Shown: positions 1 through 10,834, counted from the stretch's first letter. The stretch is DNA of 64,000 bases from Onthophagus taurus (GCF_036711975.1 NC_091968.1:23994001-24058000), one strand, 5' to 3'. Numbers and translations: made by a program. Notes: generated from the sequence alone by a model not told the origin.

Positions 1-470
1 TCAATGGGCTCAGAAAACAATTTCTATCCCATAACGTGAAGAAAAACATACCGAGCAATTTGAAAATCAAAAGTTGATAATCGCTTGAAATCGAAGATGG
101 CGTTGGCATTCATCAAACCATTTCATTTGTTGCCTCGTTCATAAAAATCGGAAGGTAAATGACAGAGTTACAGCTTACGGCGTTCTTGTGCGACAACCTG
201 TATATACAGGTGTCTTTTTTCTGCTAAAATTACATTCAAAGTGGATGTATTGCACATCAGTGGATTCAGGAAAACAATCTCGAAGACAAATATATGGAGC
301 AATTTGAAAAACAAAAGTTAATAATCGCTTAAAATTGAAGATGGCTTTGAAAAAAATGTATTTGTAGCATGAACCATAGTATTCATCAAACCATTTCATT
401 TGATGCCTCGGTCATGAAAATCGGAATATAAATGACAGAGTTACAGCTTGGGGCGTTTTTTGTGTGACAC
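1..470 (-). repeat. Two direct copies of a mariner-like terminal repeat
   Basis: Positions ~30-200 and ~275-480 are diverged direct copies. Each runs from a 'gagcaatttgaaaa' block through 'catcaaaccatttcattt' and 'aatgacagagttacagctt' to an end resembling 'acaccctgtatata'. On the minus strand the end reads ATACAGGGTGTC, a terminus common in insect Tc1/mariner-type elements. The two short reading frames here show no conserved motif and I regard them as chance. Whether this is one duplicated element or two solo ends cannot be settled here. Confidence 0.55.
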
Positions 471-474
471 CCTG

Positions 475-1085
475 TATATAAAGTTGTTTGGTGCTCGAAG
501 GTGCCTAACCTAAAAATATTTTTGTTTATACAGGGTGTTGCAAAAACAAAGTATAAGGTACAACTTACTGTATTTGCAATAGTTATCAAGTTATTTATAG
601 GACAATAGGTATAGGACATGCTTTATAAAAAAGAAACCTTATTACTTGGCGAATAATTTAAGATAAAAAAATATGAGGCATTCCATTTCAAGTTTCTGGT
701 ATTGAGTACAATATTACGAACATCCTGTAGAAGGTTACCAGATTTTGATAGGTTCATGAAGTTGCTGTAACTATGCATTAATAATCTACAAAAGATTTGC
801 ATTGTAGAGTCTTAAATAAATTGGGTATGCTTTCTTTTATAGACACGTGCAGACGGAGATTTTTTCACAAAATGTTGAATATTTCAAAAACGGTAAAATT
901 TTGATATAGATAATGCTTAACAAAAAGTATGTCGAATTTTAAGGGTAATTCAAAAATGTAATAAAATATGGGGTGTCCCATTTAAATTTACGAAGTTGTA
1001 CCTTGTACTTCGTTTTTGCAACACCCTGTATAAACAAAAATATTTTTAGGTTATGCACCTTCGAGCATCAAACAACTTTATATAT
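475..1085. mobile_element. MITE with ~90-bp terminal inverted repeats
   Basis: Positions 475-566 and 993-1085 are inverted copies of each other over about 90 bp with few mismatches. Both arms contain the segment 'cctaaaaatatttttgtt' and an internal CAGGGTGTTG. The ~425 bp between them is AT-rich and has no reading frame with recognisable motifs. A further 'acaccctgta' lies just outside the right arm at 1101-1110. The structure fits a non-autonomous, probably mariner-related, element. A target duplication could not be fixed because similar termini abut both sides. Confidence 0.65.
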
Positions 1086-1149
1086 AAACATTTTCTAGCG
1101 ACACCCTGTAAGGAGATATCGTCCGATATCGCACTAATTGGACACCCGG

Positions 1150-1601
1150 TATAAGAAAGAATAAATTACTAAATACATTACATTAAACCCTCGACAAAAT
1201 TTTGTATAGCCAGTACCGTAGAGAGTACTTTTCTAAAGCCAAATTGTTTGTTAAAAATATTATTAGTTTCAAAATAATTGATTTTTCAATAACATTTCAA
1301 AAATTTTCGACAACACCAGCAGTATACTAATTGGTCTAAAGTTCGAAGGATCACCTTTTTTGAATAGCGGCAAAACACTTGCCAACTTAAATTTATCAGG
1401 AAAACATCCTGTGTTTAAACACTGATTGAACAGAGTAGTAAGTACTGGGACCTTTTTTATCATGACCACGTTTAAACCAAACGCATCAACAGATTTTCCA
1501 GGCTTAAGGGCGTCAAAGGAATCCCGTACCTCCACCTGTGAGAAACCTTTCAAGGTAAAATATTCCCCATTTGTGTAATTGACATGTTCTAAGAGAAACG
1601 T
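1150..1601 (-). pseudogene. LINE reverse transcriptase fragment (jockey/CR1-like)
   Basis: Read on the minus strand, this encodes the start of a non-LTR reverse transcriptase. Visible motifs are 'KFKLASVLPLFKKGD' followed by 'NFRPISILLVLSKIFE', the early RT blocks of jockey/CR1-type LINEs. The frame breaks near 1269, after which a shifted frame still shows a 'QFGFRK' block. The YADD core is absent, so only the N-terminal part of the domain survives. It is joined in frame to a gypsy-like gag segment at about 1601. Confidence 0.75.
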
Positions 1602-2006
1602 AAGTCTTAATAGTAAGTCTTGATTTACAACTTGAGAACCACCTGCAGTAACCATCATACCTCGAAAGAATTCAGATGGTTTTTGATTTCCCATCTCTGA
1701 ACCCGACAGGAGATCATCCAGACGTTTCTCCTCACTTTGTGACAGTGTATCAATTAAAGTTTTTTTTTTAAGAAAAGGATATAAGTTTGTGTCTGGTGGG
1801 TTATTAATCACATCAATAACTGATGAAATGATTTCTAACGGTAAATTAGAAATCACCAGATTGTATTTAGCTTTGTCATTCTGCACATTACAAATTGAAA
1901 ATTTTGCTTCCACCTGAGTAAACCAGATTTCAGGTTTTGATACCCAAAAAGGTGGAAGTCGCACTGCAGAAAAATTTTGTGTATCACCAACATTGTTATC
2001 TGGCAT
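1602..2006 (-). pseudogene. Gypsy-type gag N-terminal fragment
   Basis: About 135 residues beginning 'MPDNNVGDTQ' carry the pattern of the N-terminal domain of insect Ty3/gypsy gag proteins: 'LPPFW', 'PEIWFTQVEAKF', 'YNLVISNLP', then 'SEEKRLDDLLSGSEMGNQKPSEFFRGM'-like spacing (quoted only in part by position: residues 91-117). Gag forms the retroelement particle and packages its RNA. Upstream on the minus strand come a short leader, a primer-binding site and an LTR, so the 5' end of the element is preserved. Gag is cut off at residue ~135, where LINE coding sequence takes over; protease, RT and integrase are missing. Confidence 0.7.
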
Positions 2007-2286
2007 TTTGAATGAAACCTTGTTTAATATCGAAGAATCAATGATTGAAAATTTGAAGAATATAATGTCTGACTTATGAGGAATAGAAACAATTAACTGT
2101 CACTCACCCAAAAATCAGTCAGATTTCTTCTTGTCGTAGATTTCTTTATTCCGTATTTCTGGTAAATTTTTTCTTGTCGTTTTTATTCCATGTGTATATT
2201 TCGTCTTCTTCTAATTCTTCTTCGATTGGTGTTTATTATAGATTTATTATACAGTTATTATTATATATTTTCTTTTTTTTTAAATA

Positions 2287-2299
2287 GTCGGGGTCACCA
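2287..2299 (-). promoter_or_regulatory. Candidate primer-binding site of the gypsy-type element
   Basis: On the minus strand TGGTGACCCCGAC lies directly after the LTR end and ~280 bp before the gag start. The leading TGG matches the tRNA 3' CCA and the position is right for priming minus-strand DNA synthesis. Similar 'TGGTGACCCCGAC' sites occur in insect gypsy-like elements, from memory. Confidence 0.55.
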
Positions 2300-2486
2300 A
2301 TTATAGAGCATATTTATTTCTAACTCTATATTAATTAATCGTATAATAAAATATTAAAAATTAAAATGGAGTATTTTATAGACTGTTTTATGTGTGTCTA
2401 TTCGTTCATTTATTATTTTATAACTATAACAAAATCGCCATAAGAAAATACATTATATTGATATAACAACCCATGGTGATATAACA
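2300..2486 (-). repeat. Putative ~187-bp 5' LTR
   Basis: On the minus strand this begins TGTTATATCACC and ends ...CTCTATAAT directly before the primer-binding site. The TGTTATA start and TATAA-like end form a weak inverted pair. No second LTR lies in the window, because the element is truncated in gag. The boundaries are inferred from position, not from a repeat pair. Confidence 0.45.
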
Positions 2487-2519
2487 TGATGTTTCTATAT
2501 AAAAATAATAAGAGTACGT

Positions 2520-2765
2520 GATGCGCTACAGAGGATACTAATAATCCTACTAATCACCTACAAGTAGTGTCTGAGCTAACATTTAATCTTTTGCAAGCAA
2601 GGGGAATATTCTATTATTACTATCTCGTTTTCTGTAATCAGTATTTATCGTCTCCAAGTAGTATCTAATCACCTACAAGTAGCATCCAGGCTTTTGCTAT
2701 CAATATCTCGTATTCTGCCATCAATATTTAGTATGTTGCCGTTAGTATCTAAGTTTCTGCAAATT
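2520..2765. repeat. Diverged 20-21-bp minisatellite, left half
   Basis: Units such as 'ctgcaatcagtatttatc', 'ctccaagtagtatctaatca' and 'cctacaagtagcatcc' recur about every 20-21 bp. The same units, in the same orientation and with the same 'ctccaagtagtat(c)aaatcacctacaag' pairing, resume at 4310-4590. The LINE at ~2766-4305 therefore probably landed inside a single tract. Confidence 0.65.
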
Positions 2766-4305
2766 TTTAATCATAATCATAATATATTTTATTGTCGTAA
2801 TAAACCATTACTACAAAACGTCATTGAATACATAAGAAATAAAATGAAATATCAATAATACAAATATACATTTCATGGCAATTACACACTACACATTACG
2901 CATTAAGTGAGATATTCCTCTTTTTTTTATTTTCCTCTTAAACCGTTGCCTAGACAGCGCTGTCAGCTGCGGTGGTAGTTCGTTGTAGAGTTTTGGACCC
3001 CAGTAATCCACATACTTTTGCGTTGATGCAATTCTGTGGTATTGGTGCCGTGATCTTGTCAGATAGCTATGGGTTGGAGGGAAGACTGTCTCTGTTATCA
3101 TGAACATGCAACAATGCCGTAAGTATATATATGCTTGGTAAGATAAGTATTTTCTCATATTTAATGTAGTTCTTACAACTTTCGTCTGTTCGCAACCCAC
3201 ACAGCACCCGTAATGCCTTCTTCTGTAGTCAGAAGATCCTTAGGAAATCAGATGCCCTCCCCCAGAAAAGAACATCATAGGACGCCACCGGGTGAAAAGA
3301 TGCAAAGTATGACACCCGGCTGCCTGGTGAGTGGCTACTTGTTTTAGTCTTCGTATTGTAAAGATAGCAGAAGTCAGCCTAGTCTTCAAATGCACTTCCC
3401 ACGTCTAGATGCATACCCAGAAATTTTACAGTTGTAGATTCCCTCCCACGTCGAATGGTCTCAAACACTATATGTTCTGTTTTTTTACTGTTTAGTTTGA
3501 GCAGATTATTATTGAACCATTCTTGAGTGGACAATATTGCTTCTTGTGATTTAGCCATCAAGTTATCCTTTGTAGTGTCCTTTAATACGATGGATGTATC
3601 ATCAGCATATAAACATGTCTCTTCAAAAATGTTGCGAGGTCCAAGAACAGACCCCTGAGGAACACCATGTTTGATTTTTACACTAGACGATCTATTACCA
3701 TTATAATCAACATATTGTTGTCTGTCCATCAAATAACATCTTATTAAATTTAGTTGTAGACCTCTAATACCATAAAACTGAGCTGATGGTATCGAATGCC
3801 TTGCTGAGGTCCAGCAGGTCGATCTGAACCACATTTTGCTCATCGTGTGCTTTCGTTATAAAGGCAATTACTTCAGAAACAGGCGTCATTACCGATTTGC
3901 CTGATTGGTACCCGTGCTGACTGGTCGCAAAATATTTATTGGTCTTAAAGTATTCCACCAATCTTCTTGCTATTAATCTTTCAAATATCTTGGAGATAAC
4001 GGGCAAAATTGATAGAGGTCTATAATTGTTATAGTTCTTTTTATCACCTTTCTTATATAATGGCAGGACTCTCGCTGTCTTGAACTCTGAAGGAAAAATT
4101 CCATCGCTGACACATTTATTGAACATAATATTAAGATTGACCGCACACTGTTCTATTACTGACTTTATTATATTGTTTGTTAAGCCATATGTGTCAGCTG
4201 TTCTTAATTTGAACAACTTTTAAAGCCCTCTAGCGGCTAAACTAAGCAATTTTGTATATAGATAAGTCTTATCATTCTTAATCATATTCAAGTAAGAGGA
4301 ATAAT
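2766..4305 (-). mobile_element. Degenerate LINE (jockey/CR1-type), truncated
   Basis: A non-LTR retrotransposon copy on the minus strand. Its 3' end at ~2766 shows AATAAAATATATTATGATTA and a short ATGATT-type tail. The body carries RT and C-terminal coding remnants (2889-4216). The endonuclease region is missing, so it is 5'-truncated near 4230-4305. Both flanks are minisatellite of the same family, so the copy inserted into that repeat. Confidence 0.7.
2889..4216 (-). pseudogene. LINE reverse transcriptase pseudogene
   Basis: Three frame pieces read in order on the minus strand. 4216-3764 holds the RT N-terminal blocks ('TARVLPLYKKGDKKNYNNYR', 'QIDLLDLSKAFDTI'). After a frameshift near 3780-3800 come 'VKIKHGVPQGSVLGP' and the catalytic 'CLYADDTSIV' (YADD at 3598-3609). 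3200-2889 holds the typical C-terminal tail ('SYLTRSRHQYHR', 'WGPKLYNELPPQL'). About ten residues normally between GVPQGSVLGP and the YADD region ('LLFL.YINDL' type) are lost in frame. The ~180 bp between 3200 and 3379 is also broken. The gene is inactive. Confidence 0.85.
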
Positions 4306-4309
4306 CGGC

Positions 4310-4590
4310 CATCAGAATTTATTCTTCTGCAAGCAGTGTATAGTCTTCTACAATCAGTATGCATCTTCTCCAAGTAGTATCAAATCACCAACAAGTAGTA
4401 TTTATCTTCTGCCATCATTATCTCGTTTCTGTCATTAATATCTAGTCTTCTGATAGTAGTATTTAACTTTCTGCAAGTAATATCTAGTCATCTGCAAGTA
4501 AGGGAATTGATGTACCATCAGTATTTAGTCTCCTGCAATCAGTATCGATGTTCTCCAAGTAATATCAAATCACCTACAAGAATAATAACG
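4310..4590. repeat. Diverged 20-21-bp minisatellite, right half
   Basis: Continuation of the tract at 2520-2765. Units such as 'ctgcaagtaatatctagtca', 'ctgcaatcagtatcgatg' and 'ctccaagtaatatcaaatca' follow one another about every 20-21 bp with heavy divergence. Confidence 0.65.
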
Positions 4591-4619
4591 CAGAATACCA
4601 ATTAAATAAAAATTTTGTC

Positions 4620-5310
4620 CGTTATATTGATATTTTTTTATCAACACATACAACGTATGGATAAACGTGGTTATAATAAATGACATAGGCCCCTAGAGAA
4701 AAAAGAGTGACTGCGGGGGCTCATCCCCGGTTACTGTACAATGTCGGCAAACAAACTGTCTTTTTAACGCGGACAGATGGTGCTCATTATTGGGTAGATC
4801 GCGGGGTGCATCCCCATAATAATAACACAAAAGAATGATTTTCACAAAGCGTTTTCATGTTTACTTGGTCGCAGTAATGTGGCGTTAAATTGTATCGAGT
4901 TTATTGTTATGTCCCGTGCATTAATCTTTCTTTTAAAGTAAAATAAAATAAAATAAGGACGACGTTTTTATGTTGAAATTCTTCACCCATCAAGTGCATT
5001 TACATCTCGAATTACCCGACGGCGAAGCGAGAGATATCTGGGGGCCGCCGGATCTTGGCGGAAACGTCACATCTAATTTCTGGCTAATATATCTGGTCGG
5101 ATGCCGGAGGGAAAGGGCCCCAAATCCCCTGTCGAACAACGGGCGCCGTTCAAGTTATCTTTGTATCGCACATCATCGCCCCAACTAAGCCAATTATGCG
5201 TTCGTTTGCATCGCAGTCTACGTTGTTATTGCCGCCGCTCCCATCACGTAACATGATCCTAATTTCTCCCCAATACATCTTTTTCAAGTACCGGAAATTA
5301 ATCCAAAAAT
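4620..5310. other. Unique GC-richer stretch, no gene recognised
   Basis: This is non-repetitive compared with the rest of the window and distinctly GC-richer, especially 4970-5240. A 72-codon plus-strand frame at 4970-5188 has no recognisable motif. Its composition ('GRRSSY', 'CRRERAPN') looks like translated GC-rich non-coding DNA. A conserved regulatory block is possible, but nothing in the sequence proves it. Confidence 0.4.
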
Positions 5311-5325
5311 TATTTAAATACGTCA

Positions 5326-5438
5326 TTATTTCGAAACGTCAAAATGACATTTCTATAAATTGACATGCAACTAACTTCATGTAATATTTAATTTTATAGG
5401 TTAATTTTAGCCAACACTTTTTTTAAAGGATTTGCTTT
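5326..5438 (+). repeat. Dispersed ~220-bp repeat, left part
   Basis: Contains 'aaaatgacattt', 'aactaacttcatgtaatat' and 'ttttataggttaatttt', the signature of the ~220-bp repeat seen in tandem at 19160-19800. The remainder resumes at 8464, after the 3-kb TIR element, so the two parts are one repeat copy split by insertion. Confidence 0.65.
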
Positions 5439-5765
5439 TATAGTAGACGCCACGAGAGCTAGCAGTAAATCATCGTTTTCCGCTCTTACAAATGCCATAC
5501 GTAGTAAATTAAAATTCACAAACCGCTAGAGAGTAATGTGTGTTAGAAAGAGATAGCATTAGTTTAATATGTCTGCTGTACAATTCAAATAGCCACGTCG
5601 AAAAAGTACGTCTGTTCTTCTAAGGGATGTAACTCTATAATTATAACCTGAAATCGACATGTCTTGTGAGCGTTGTCATGAATCTGTTAGTGTTTTCACA
5701 AGCCGAAAATGAAATAATAATTAATGAATAAATTGTGAACCACTGTTTAAATAAAACTTACTTAA

Positions 5766-8199
5766 CCCTTTGTGTCCCAAGAAGTCAAACATTTTGAAAC
5801 TTTGTGACAGAATCAGACAGAATTAAAACGCTATCAAAATACACTCAGTAAAGGCCTTTGGAATAAAATTTTAGCAAAATATGCAATCCCCCTATTTTCG
5901 CATAGTCTAAGTGTCAAAAAAGATGCTAATTCAAAAATTCCTGGAAACCGTGTTTATTGAAATTAAGAAATAAAACTTATTTTAAATTGAAGCTCAAAGT
6001 TTTCTTTTTAAAATGATGTATAATAATTGTTGGGTTGGATTGGAAAAATATTGACAAAAAACATGTTGAAACAAAACTTACATTTTCGTATAACCTAAGA
6101 GTGGCAAAGAAGATGCTAATTTAAAAATTCCTGGAAGCCGTATTTATTGAAATTAAGGAATTAAACTTATTTTAAATTAACGTTCAAAGCTTTCTCTTTA
6201 AAATGATGTATAATAATTGTTGGGTTGGATTGGAAAAATATAGAGAAAAAAAATTTTGAAACAAAACTTACATTCTCGAATAACCTAAAAATGTTAAAAA
6301 GAGGCTAATTTAAAAATTCCTGTAAGCCGTATTTATTGAAATTAAGGAATGAAACTTATTTTAAATTAAAGCTCAAAGCTTTCTCTTTAAAATGATGTAT
6401 AATAATTGTTGGGTTGGATTGGAAAAATATAGAGAAAAAAAATTTTGAAACAAAACTTACATTCTCGAATAACCTAAAAATGTTAAAAAGAGGCTAATTT
6501 AAAAATTCCTGTAAGCCGTATTTATTGAAATTAAGGAATGAAACTTATTTTAAATTAAAGCTCAAAGCTTTCTCTTTAAAATGATGTATAATAATTGTTG
6601 GGTTGGATTGGAAAAATATAGAGAAAAAAAATTTTGAAACAAAACTTACATTCTCGAATAACCTAAAAATGTTAAAAAGAGGCTAATTTAAAAATTCCTG
6701 TAAGCCGTATTTATTGAAATTAAGGAATGAAACTTATTTTAAATTAAAGCTCAAAGCATTCTCTTTAAAATGATGTATAATAATTGTTGGGTTGGATTGG
6801 AAAAATATAGAGAAAAAAAAAGTTGAAATAAAACTTACATTTTCGTATAACCTAAGAGTGTCAAAAAAGATACTATTTTAAAAATTCCTGGAAGCCGTAT
6901 TTATTGAAGTTAAGGAATGAAACTTATTTTAAATTGAAGCTCAAAGTTTTCTCTTTAAAACGATGTATAATAATTGTTGGGTTGGATTGGAAAAATATAG
7001 AGAAAAAAAATTTTGAAACAAAACTTACATTCTCGAATAACCTAAAAATGTTAAAAAGAGGCTAATTTAAAAATTCCTGTAAGCCGTATTTATTGAAATT
7101 AAGGAATGAAACTTATTTTAAATTAAAGCTCAAAGCATTCTCTTTAAAATGATGTATAATAATTGTTGGGTTGGATTGGAAAAATATAGAGAAAAAAAAA
7201 GTTGAAATAAAACTTACATTTTCGTATAACCTAAGAGTGTCAAAAAAGATACTATTTTAAAAATTCCTGGAAGCCGTATTTATTGAAGTTAAGGAATGAA
7301 ACTTATTTTAAATTGAAGCTCAAAGTTTTCTCTTTAAAACGATGTATAATAATTGTTGGGTTGGATTGGAAAAATATAGAGAAAAAAAATTTTGAAACAA
7401 AACTTACATTTTCGAATAACCTAAAAATGTTAAAAATATGCTAATTTAAAAATTCCTGTAAGCCGTATATATTGAAATTAAGGAATGAAACTTATTTTAA
7501 ATTAAAGCTCAAAGCTTTCTCTTTAAAATGATGTATAATAATTGTTGGGTTGGATTGGAAAAATATAGAGAAAAAAAATTTTGAAACAAAACTTACATTT
7601 TCGAATAACCTAAAAATGTTAAAAATATGCTAATTTAAAAATTCCTGTAAGCCGTATATATTGAAATTAAGGAATGAAACTTATTTTAAATTAAAGCTCA
7701 AAGCTTTCTCTTTAAAATGATGTATAATAATTGTTGGGTTGGATTGGAAAAATATTAAGAAAAAAAATGTTGAAACAACACTTACATTTATAAGAGTCAA
7801 AAAAGATGCTAATTTAAAAATTCTTAGAAACCATGTTTATTGAAATTAAGGAATGAGACTTATTTTAAATTTAAGCTCAAAAAGAAAACATTTCTTTTTA
7901 AAATGATCTGTAATAATCACACCTAATAACCATTTATCAAAGAAATACCTTCTTGAACAACAAAATTCAACAGCACCACTTTTCACTAAACTTCTAACCT
8001 CACATCTGGATGAATAAGTTTAAAGTGTACCTAAAAATCCTACAGTGCGGATTGCGACGTTTTTTATACAGATTATTTCTTGTATACACTTGTATAGTAG
8101 AAAGTACAGACAGCTCTAAATGCGCCGAATAGATAACTACAGTTTAAAATGAGTGTTTAAAATTACCGGTACTTTAAAGTATCGTCTGGACACAAAGGG
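5766..8199. mobile_element. piggyBac-type MITE carrying a satellite array
   Basis: Both ends read CCCTTTGTGTCC in inverted orientation (5766-5777 and 8188-8199). TTAA lies directly outside each (5762-5765, 8200-8203), the hallmark of piggyBac-superfamily insertion. There is no transposase. Non-satellite shoulders (~120 bp left, ~290 bp right) flank the 189-bp array. The right shoulder recurs at 51080-51283 beside a second array, so shoulder plus array is a repeated mobile unit and not a chance neighbour. Confidence 0.75.
5880..7910. repeat. 189-bp satellite array (about 11 units)
   Basis: The landmark 'tgggttggat' falls at 6031, 6221, 6410, 6599, 6788, 6978, 7167, 7357, 7546 and 7735, giving a 189-190 bp period. 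The first and last units are the most diverged. A two-unit higher-order pattern is visible: variants with 'aaaaaagttgaaata' and 'gatactattttaaa' recur 379 bp apart (6788, 7167). The sequence is homologous to the arrays at 49420-51080 and 45.2-46.9 kb. There is no coding potential. Confidence 0.9.
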
Positions 8200-8463
8200 T
8201 TAATCCCTTGCGACCTGTAAATAACCTTCTAAAGTATTTGATAAATAAATAAATAATTACATAAATTTTATTATAAATTAATATTAACGATTTTTCGCTG
8301 CTTAACTCTCCTAAATTTGACGATGTTTGACATATAACCTCCATTACTAACCTAACATACATTTAAATGTATGTGGTGAAATAATCTAAGTCGTACGACC
8401 ATATCTTAATTCATACCATTTTTAAACGTCAAGTCACTGCCAGCTCTCGTGGTTTCTACTATA

Positions 8464-8625
8464 TTTAAACACAAATAATTATTTTATATTTGTTCATGTT
8501 ATTAAATATAAAAAATGTTTTAAATGAAATGCACAAATGTCAAAATGACATTTGAATAAATTGAAATGTAACTAACTTCACGTAATATAAATTTTTTTAT
8601 TTTTAGGTTAATTTTTCGTGTAGGT
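8464..8625 (+). repeat. Dispersed ~220-bp repeat, right part
   Basis: Runs from 'tttaaacacaaataatt' through 'gtcaaaatgacatt' to 'tatttttaggttaattttt', closely matching the units at 19.2-19.8 kb. It completes the copy whose left part ends at 5438. Confidence 0.7.
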
Positions 8626-9266
8626 TTGTCTGTAGCTCTTGAAATAATTCTTTTACAATACCAATGAATGATATTTTTTCTGTTTAGGTATGTGCTTATA
8701 TCATTATCTTCGATGTCTATTTATAAGTTATTACGTCCATGCTCTGTCCGTTAAACTTGAGTTGAGCTTTCGCCCATTAAGTAGCTAATTGATTTTGTGT
8801 CAATGATTTCTCTTTAGGTGTTAATTCAAAGATATTGATTACATCTTTATTAATTTTGTGTTTGTATAATTATAGTGTGTTAGAATTTTTATCTAATTTG
8901 TTACAACGTTCATTAGTTGGATTTTTAACCTATGCGAAGTTAGCCCCCAATTAGATAGGATTTTACATGTATAGTATTTTAATTATAACAAGAGAATCAG
9001 TCAACCGATTTCGATAAACAATGTCTCATTCGAAAGCTTAATCTTTGACCAATACGAAAGTGGAAATGCCCGATTCGAAATCTCTTTCGAATTCCGCTAA
9101 AACGCCAAAATAATGCGAAGGTACACGAAAATAACACAAAAATGACCTTTTTTTATGTAGTGATAACTCGTAAACGATGTACCCGGTGATCAAAATCTAT
9201 ACGTCATAGTTTCTTCTATCGAAATCACAAAATGCCCGATTTCAATTCTTTCTCGTTAACCTTGTA
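8626..9266. other. No gene; part of a dispersed AT-rich repeat
   Basis: 8626-8950 shows nothing recognisable. From about 8990 the sequence resembles the family found at 11.5-12.1, 14.18-14.4 and 18.8 kb, with phrases such as 'tcgaaagcttaatc' and 'gaaatgcccgattcgaaat'. The mariner-family element begins at 9267. Confidence 0.4.
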
Positions 9267-9592
9267 CAGGGTGTCCCAATTTCGATGTCCGCATAGGCTA
9301 TCTCCGAAACTAAAAGAGATAGAAAAAAAGTAGCTTACATGTCATGATCTGGTTTTTCGAGAAAATGCTAATGCCGAAAACTCCGAACAGCTATCGTCTT
9401 TTGTTTTTGCCCTATTGGCAAAATAGCAATATATTTATTAGCAATATATTTATTTAGCAATATATCATATATCGGCAAATAATTGTCAAAGTTTGTATTT
9501 AAAAATTCGATAACAACTCTGGCATTATGTGCTGGTACGATGCACCAGCATGTTAAGTGTCAAAGTATGACAAAACTGAATAAAACTTTACA

Positions 9593-10262
9593 ATGAATTT
9601 CGAAAGTTATGAAAAATGTAACATGATGGAATGTTATATGTTATCAGATAAGAATGCGACGTTAGCCGCAGAATTGTATTTCACAAGATATCCGGAAAGA
9701 AGACAACCGCACGTAAGAACCTTCAGCCGGTTAGCAGAAAATTTAATAGATATTTGGTCCTTCCCCAAACCACATACAAAAACATACCAAAATGACCTGC
9801 AAGAGAAATTGCAACAAGACGTTTGACCCAAAAGCCGCTGCTCCCGAATATGAAAGAAAAATAAGTATAAACCATGCAAAGCGGGACTAACTCATTATTT
9901 ACGTGCCGGAGATGTCAATCGATGATTAGAATTTTGTAGATGATATTTAAAAAAATTAAATAATCTGCTGTTTGTTCAAAATGTTATCTGGACCGATGAA
10001 GTCTCTGAGTGTTCAAAGAAGATTGGGGTTCAATGTATGGTGTGCCCTTTTAGATAATAGAATTTTGACATATAGTATCTACCATAAAAACTTAAACTCA
10101 GGGAAATACCTCAATATATTAAGGCAGCACATTGAGCCTTTGGTCGACAATTTGTCACTAAATATGTCTCAAATGATATATTTTCAATATGACGGAGCAC
10201 CAGCACATAATGCCAGAGTTGTTAGTGAATTTTTAAATACTACTACCTTTGATTATATATAA
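9593..10262 (+). pseudogene. Broken mariner/Tc-type transposase
   Basis: 9593-9826 encodes an N-terminal helix-turn-helix region ('ATLAAELYFTRYPERRQPHV', then 'TFSRLAENL'), typical of insect mariner-like transposases with a DUF4817-type start. After stops and a shift, 9972-10262 carries the DDE catalytic region: 'RLGFNVWCALLDNRI', 'GKYLNILRQHIEPLV', and 'YFQYDGAPAHNARVV' with the conserved DGAPAH. The frame ends where the first nested MITE begins, at 'FDYI'. The downstream catalytic segment ('SPDLNP' type) is not seen. Transposase would bind the TIRs and catalyse cut-and-paste in the nucleus; this copy cannot. Confidence 0.85.
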
Positions 10263-10512
10263 TATGGATTGAGCCAACGAGAGAGACAGCTTGCGCAAGG
10301 TGATCGAACCGAGATAGACATAGAAGCGTACTGCCATATAATGGGTGTACTGATAGAAGTGAGATAGATATAGAAGCGTACTGACATATAATATATCTAT
10401 CTTTGTTACACTTTCACATTATCGGTTTCCATCTGCGTCTATTCACCTTGAGCAACATTTTTGTTAGTAGATATATTCAGTTAGCTCAATCCATATTATA
10501 TATAATCAAAGA
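10250..10512. mobile_element. Small foldback MITE inside the mariner element
   Basis: The ends are inverted copies of 'ttgattatatataatatgg' followed by 'attgagc', about 28 bp. Inside, 'agatagacatagaagcgtac' is present twice in tandem (10312 and 10364 regions). The exact boundary is uncertain, because the AT-rich inverted arms blend into the flanks. It cuts the transposase frame. Confidence 0.6.
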
Positions 10513-10523
10513 CTACTACAAAC

Positions 10524-10821
10524 CCAAGGACAATAGAATTTAACAGGACTGCTACATCCATTGTTGTGACAGCCTACCCGCAAACTACGTCACACCATTT
10601 TCCACGCCCAGCTGTTGTTATGGTCTATGCGTTTGCTGTGTGTTTTTAGAGGTTATATCCTAGACGTATTCATATTAGTTTTGAAGTTTTATGTTTTTAG
10701 ACGTATTAATGTCTATCATATAACCTCTAAAAACATAGACAGTTATCTACCAGGCGCAGGCGTGGCAAATAGTGTGACGTAGACTGCGATGTAGCAGTCC
10801 TGTTAGATTCTACTGTCCTTG
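10524..10821. mobile_element. hAT-type MITE with 8-bp target duplication
   Basis: The ends are inverted copies over ~33 bp, starting CAAGGACA(A/G)TAGAAT and reaching CAGGACTGCTACATC. CTACAAAC is duplicated on both sides (10516-10523 and 10822-10829), the 8-bp size of the hAT superfamily. Internal 'acctctaaaaaca' segments are also inverted. There is no coding sequence. Confidence 0.75.
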
Positions 10822-10834
10822 CTACAAACTTTGC

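Larger units (their letters stand above)
5441..8461. mobile_element. 3.0-kb TIR element with TA target duplication
   Basis: The left end TAGTAGACGCCACGAGAGCT and the right end, read in reverse as TAGTAGAAACCACGAGAGCT, match over ~25 bp with three or four mismatches. TA flanks both ends (5439-5440, 8462-8463). The uninterrupted ~220-bp repeat at 19.3-19.6 kb shows the empty site (GATTTTATTTAAACAC-like), supporting insertion at a single TA. No transposase is encoded, so this is non-autonomous and probably Tc1/mariner-type. Its interior is largely a piggyBac-type MITE carrying a satellite array. Confidence 0.7.

Noticed and set aside
4970..5188. 72-codon frame in a GC-rich block
   Set aside because: Open frames of this size are expected in GC-rich DNA; composition is arginine/proline/glycine-rich and no motif is visible.
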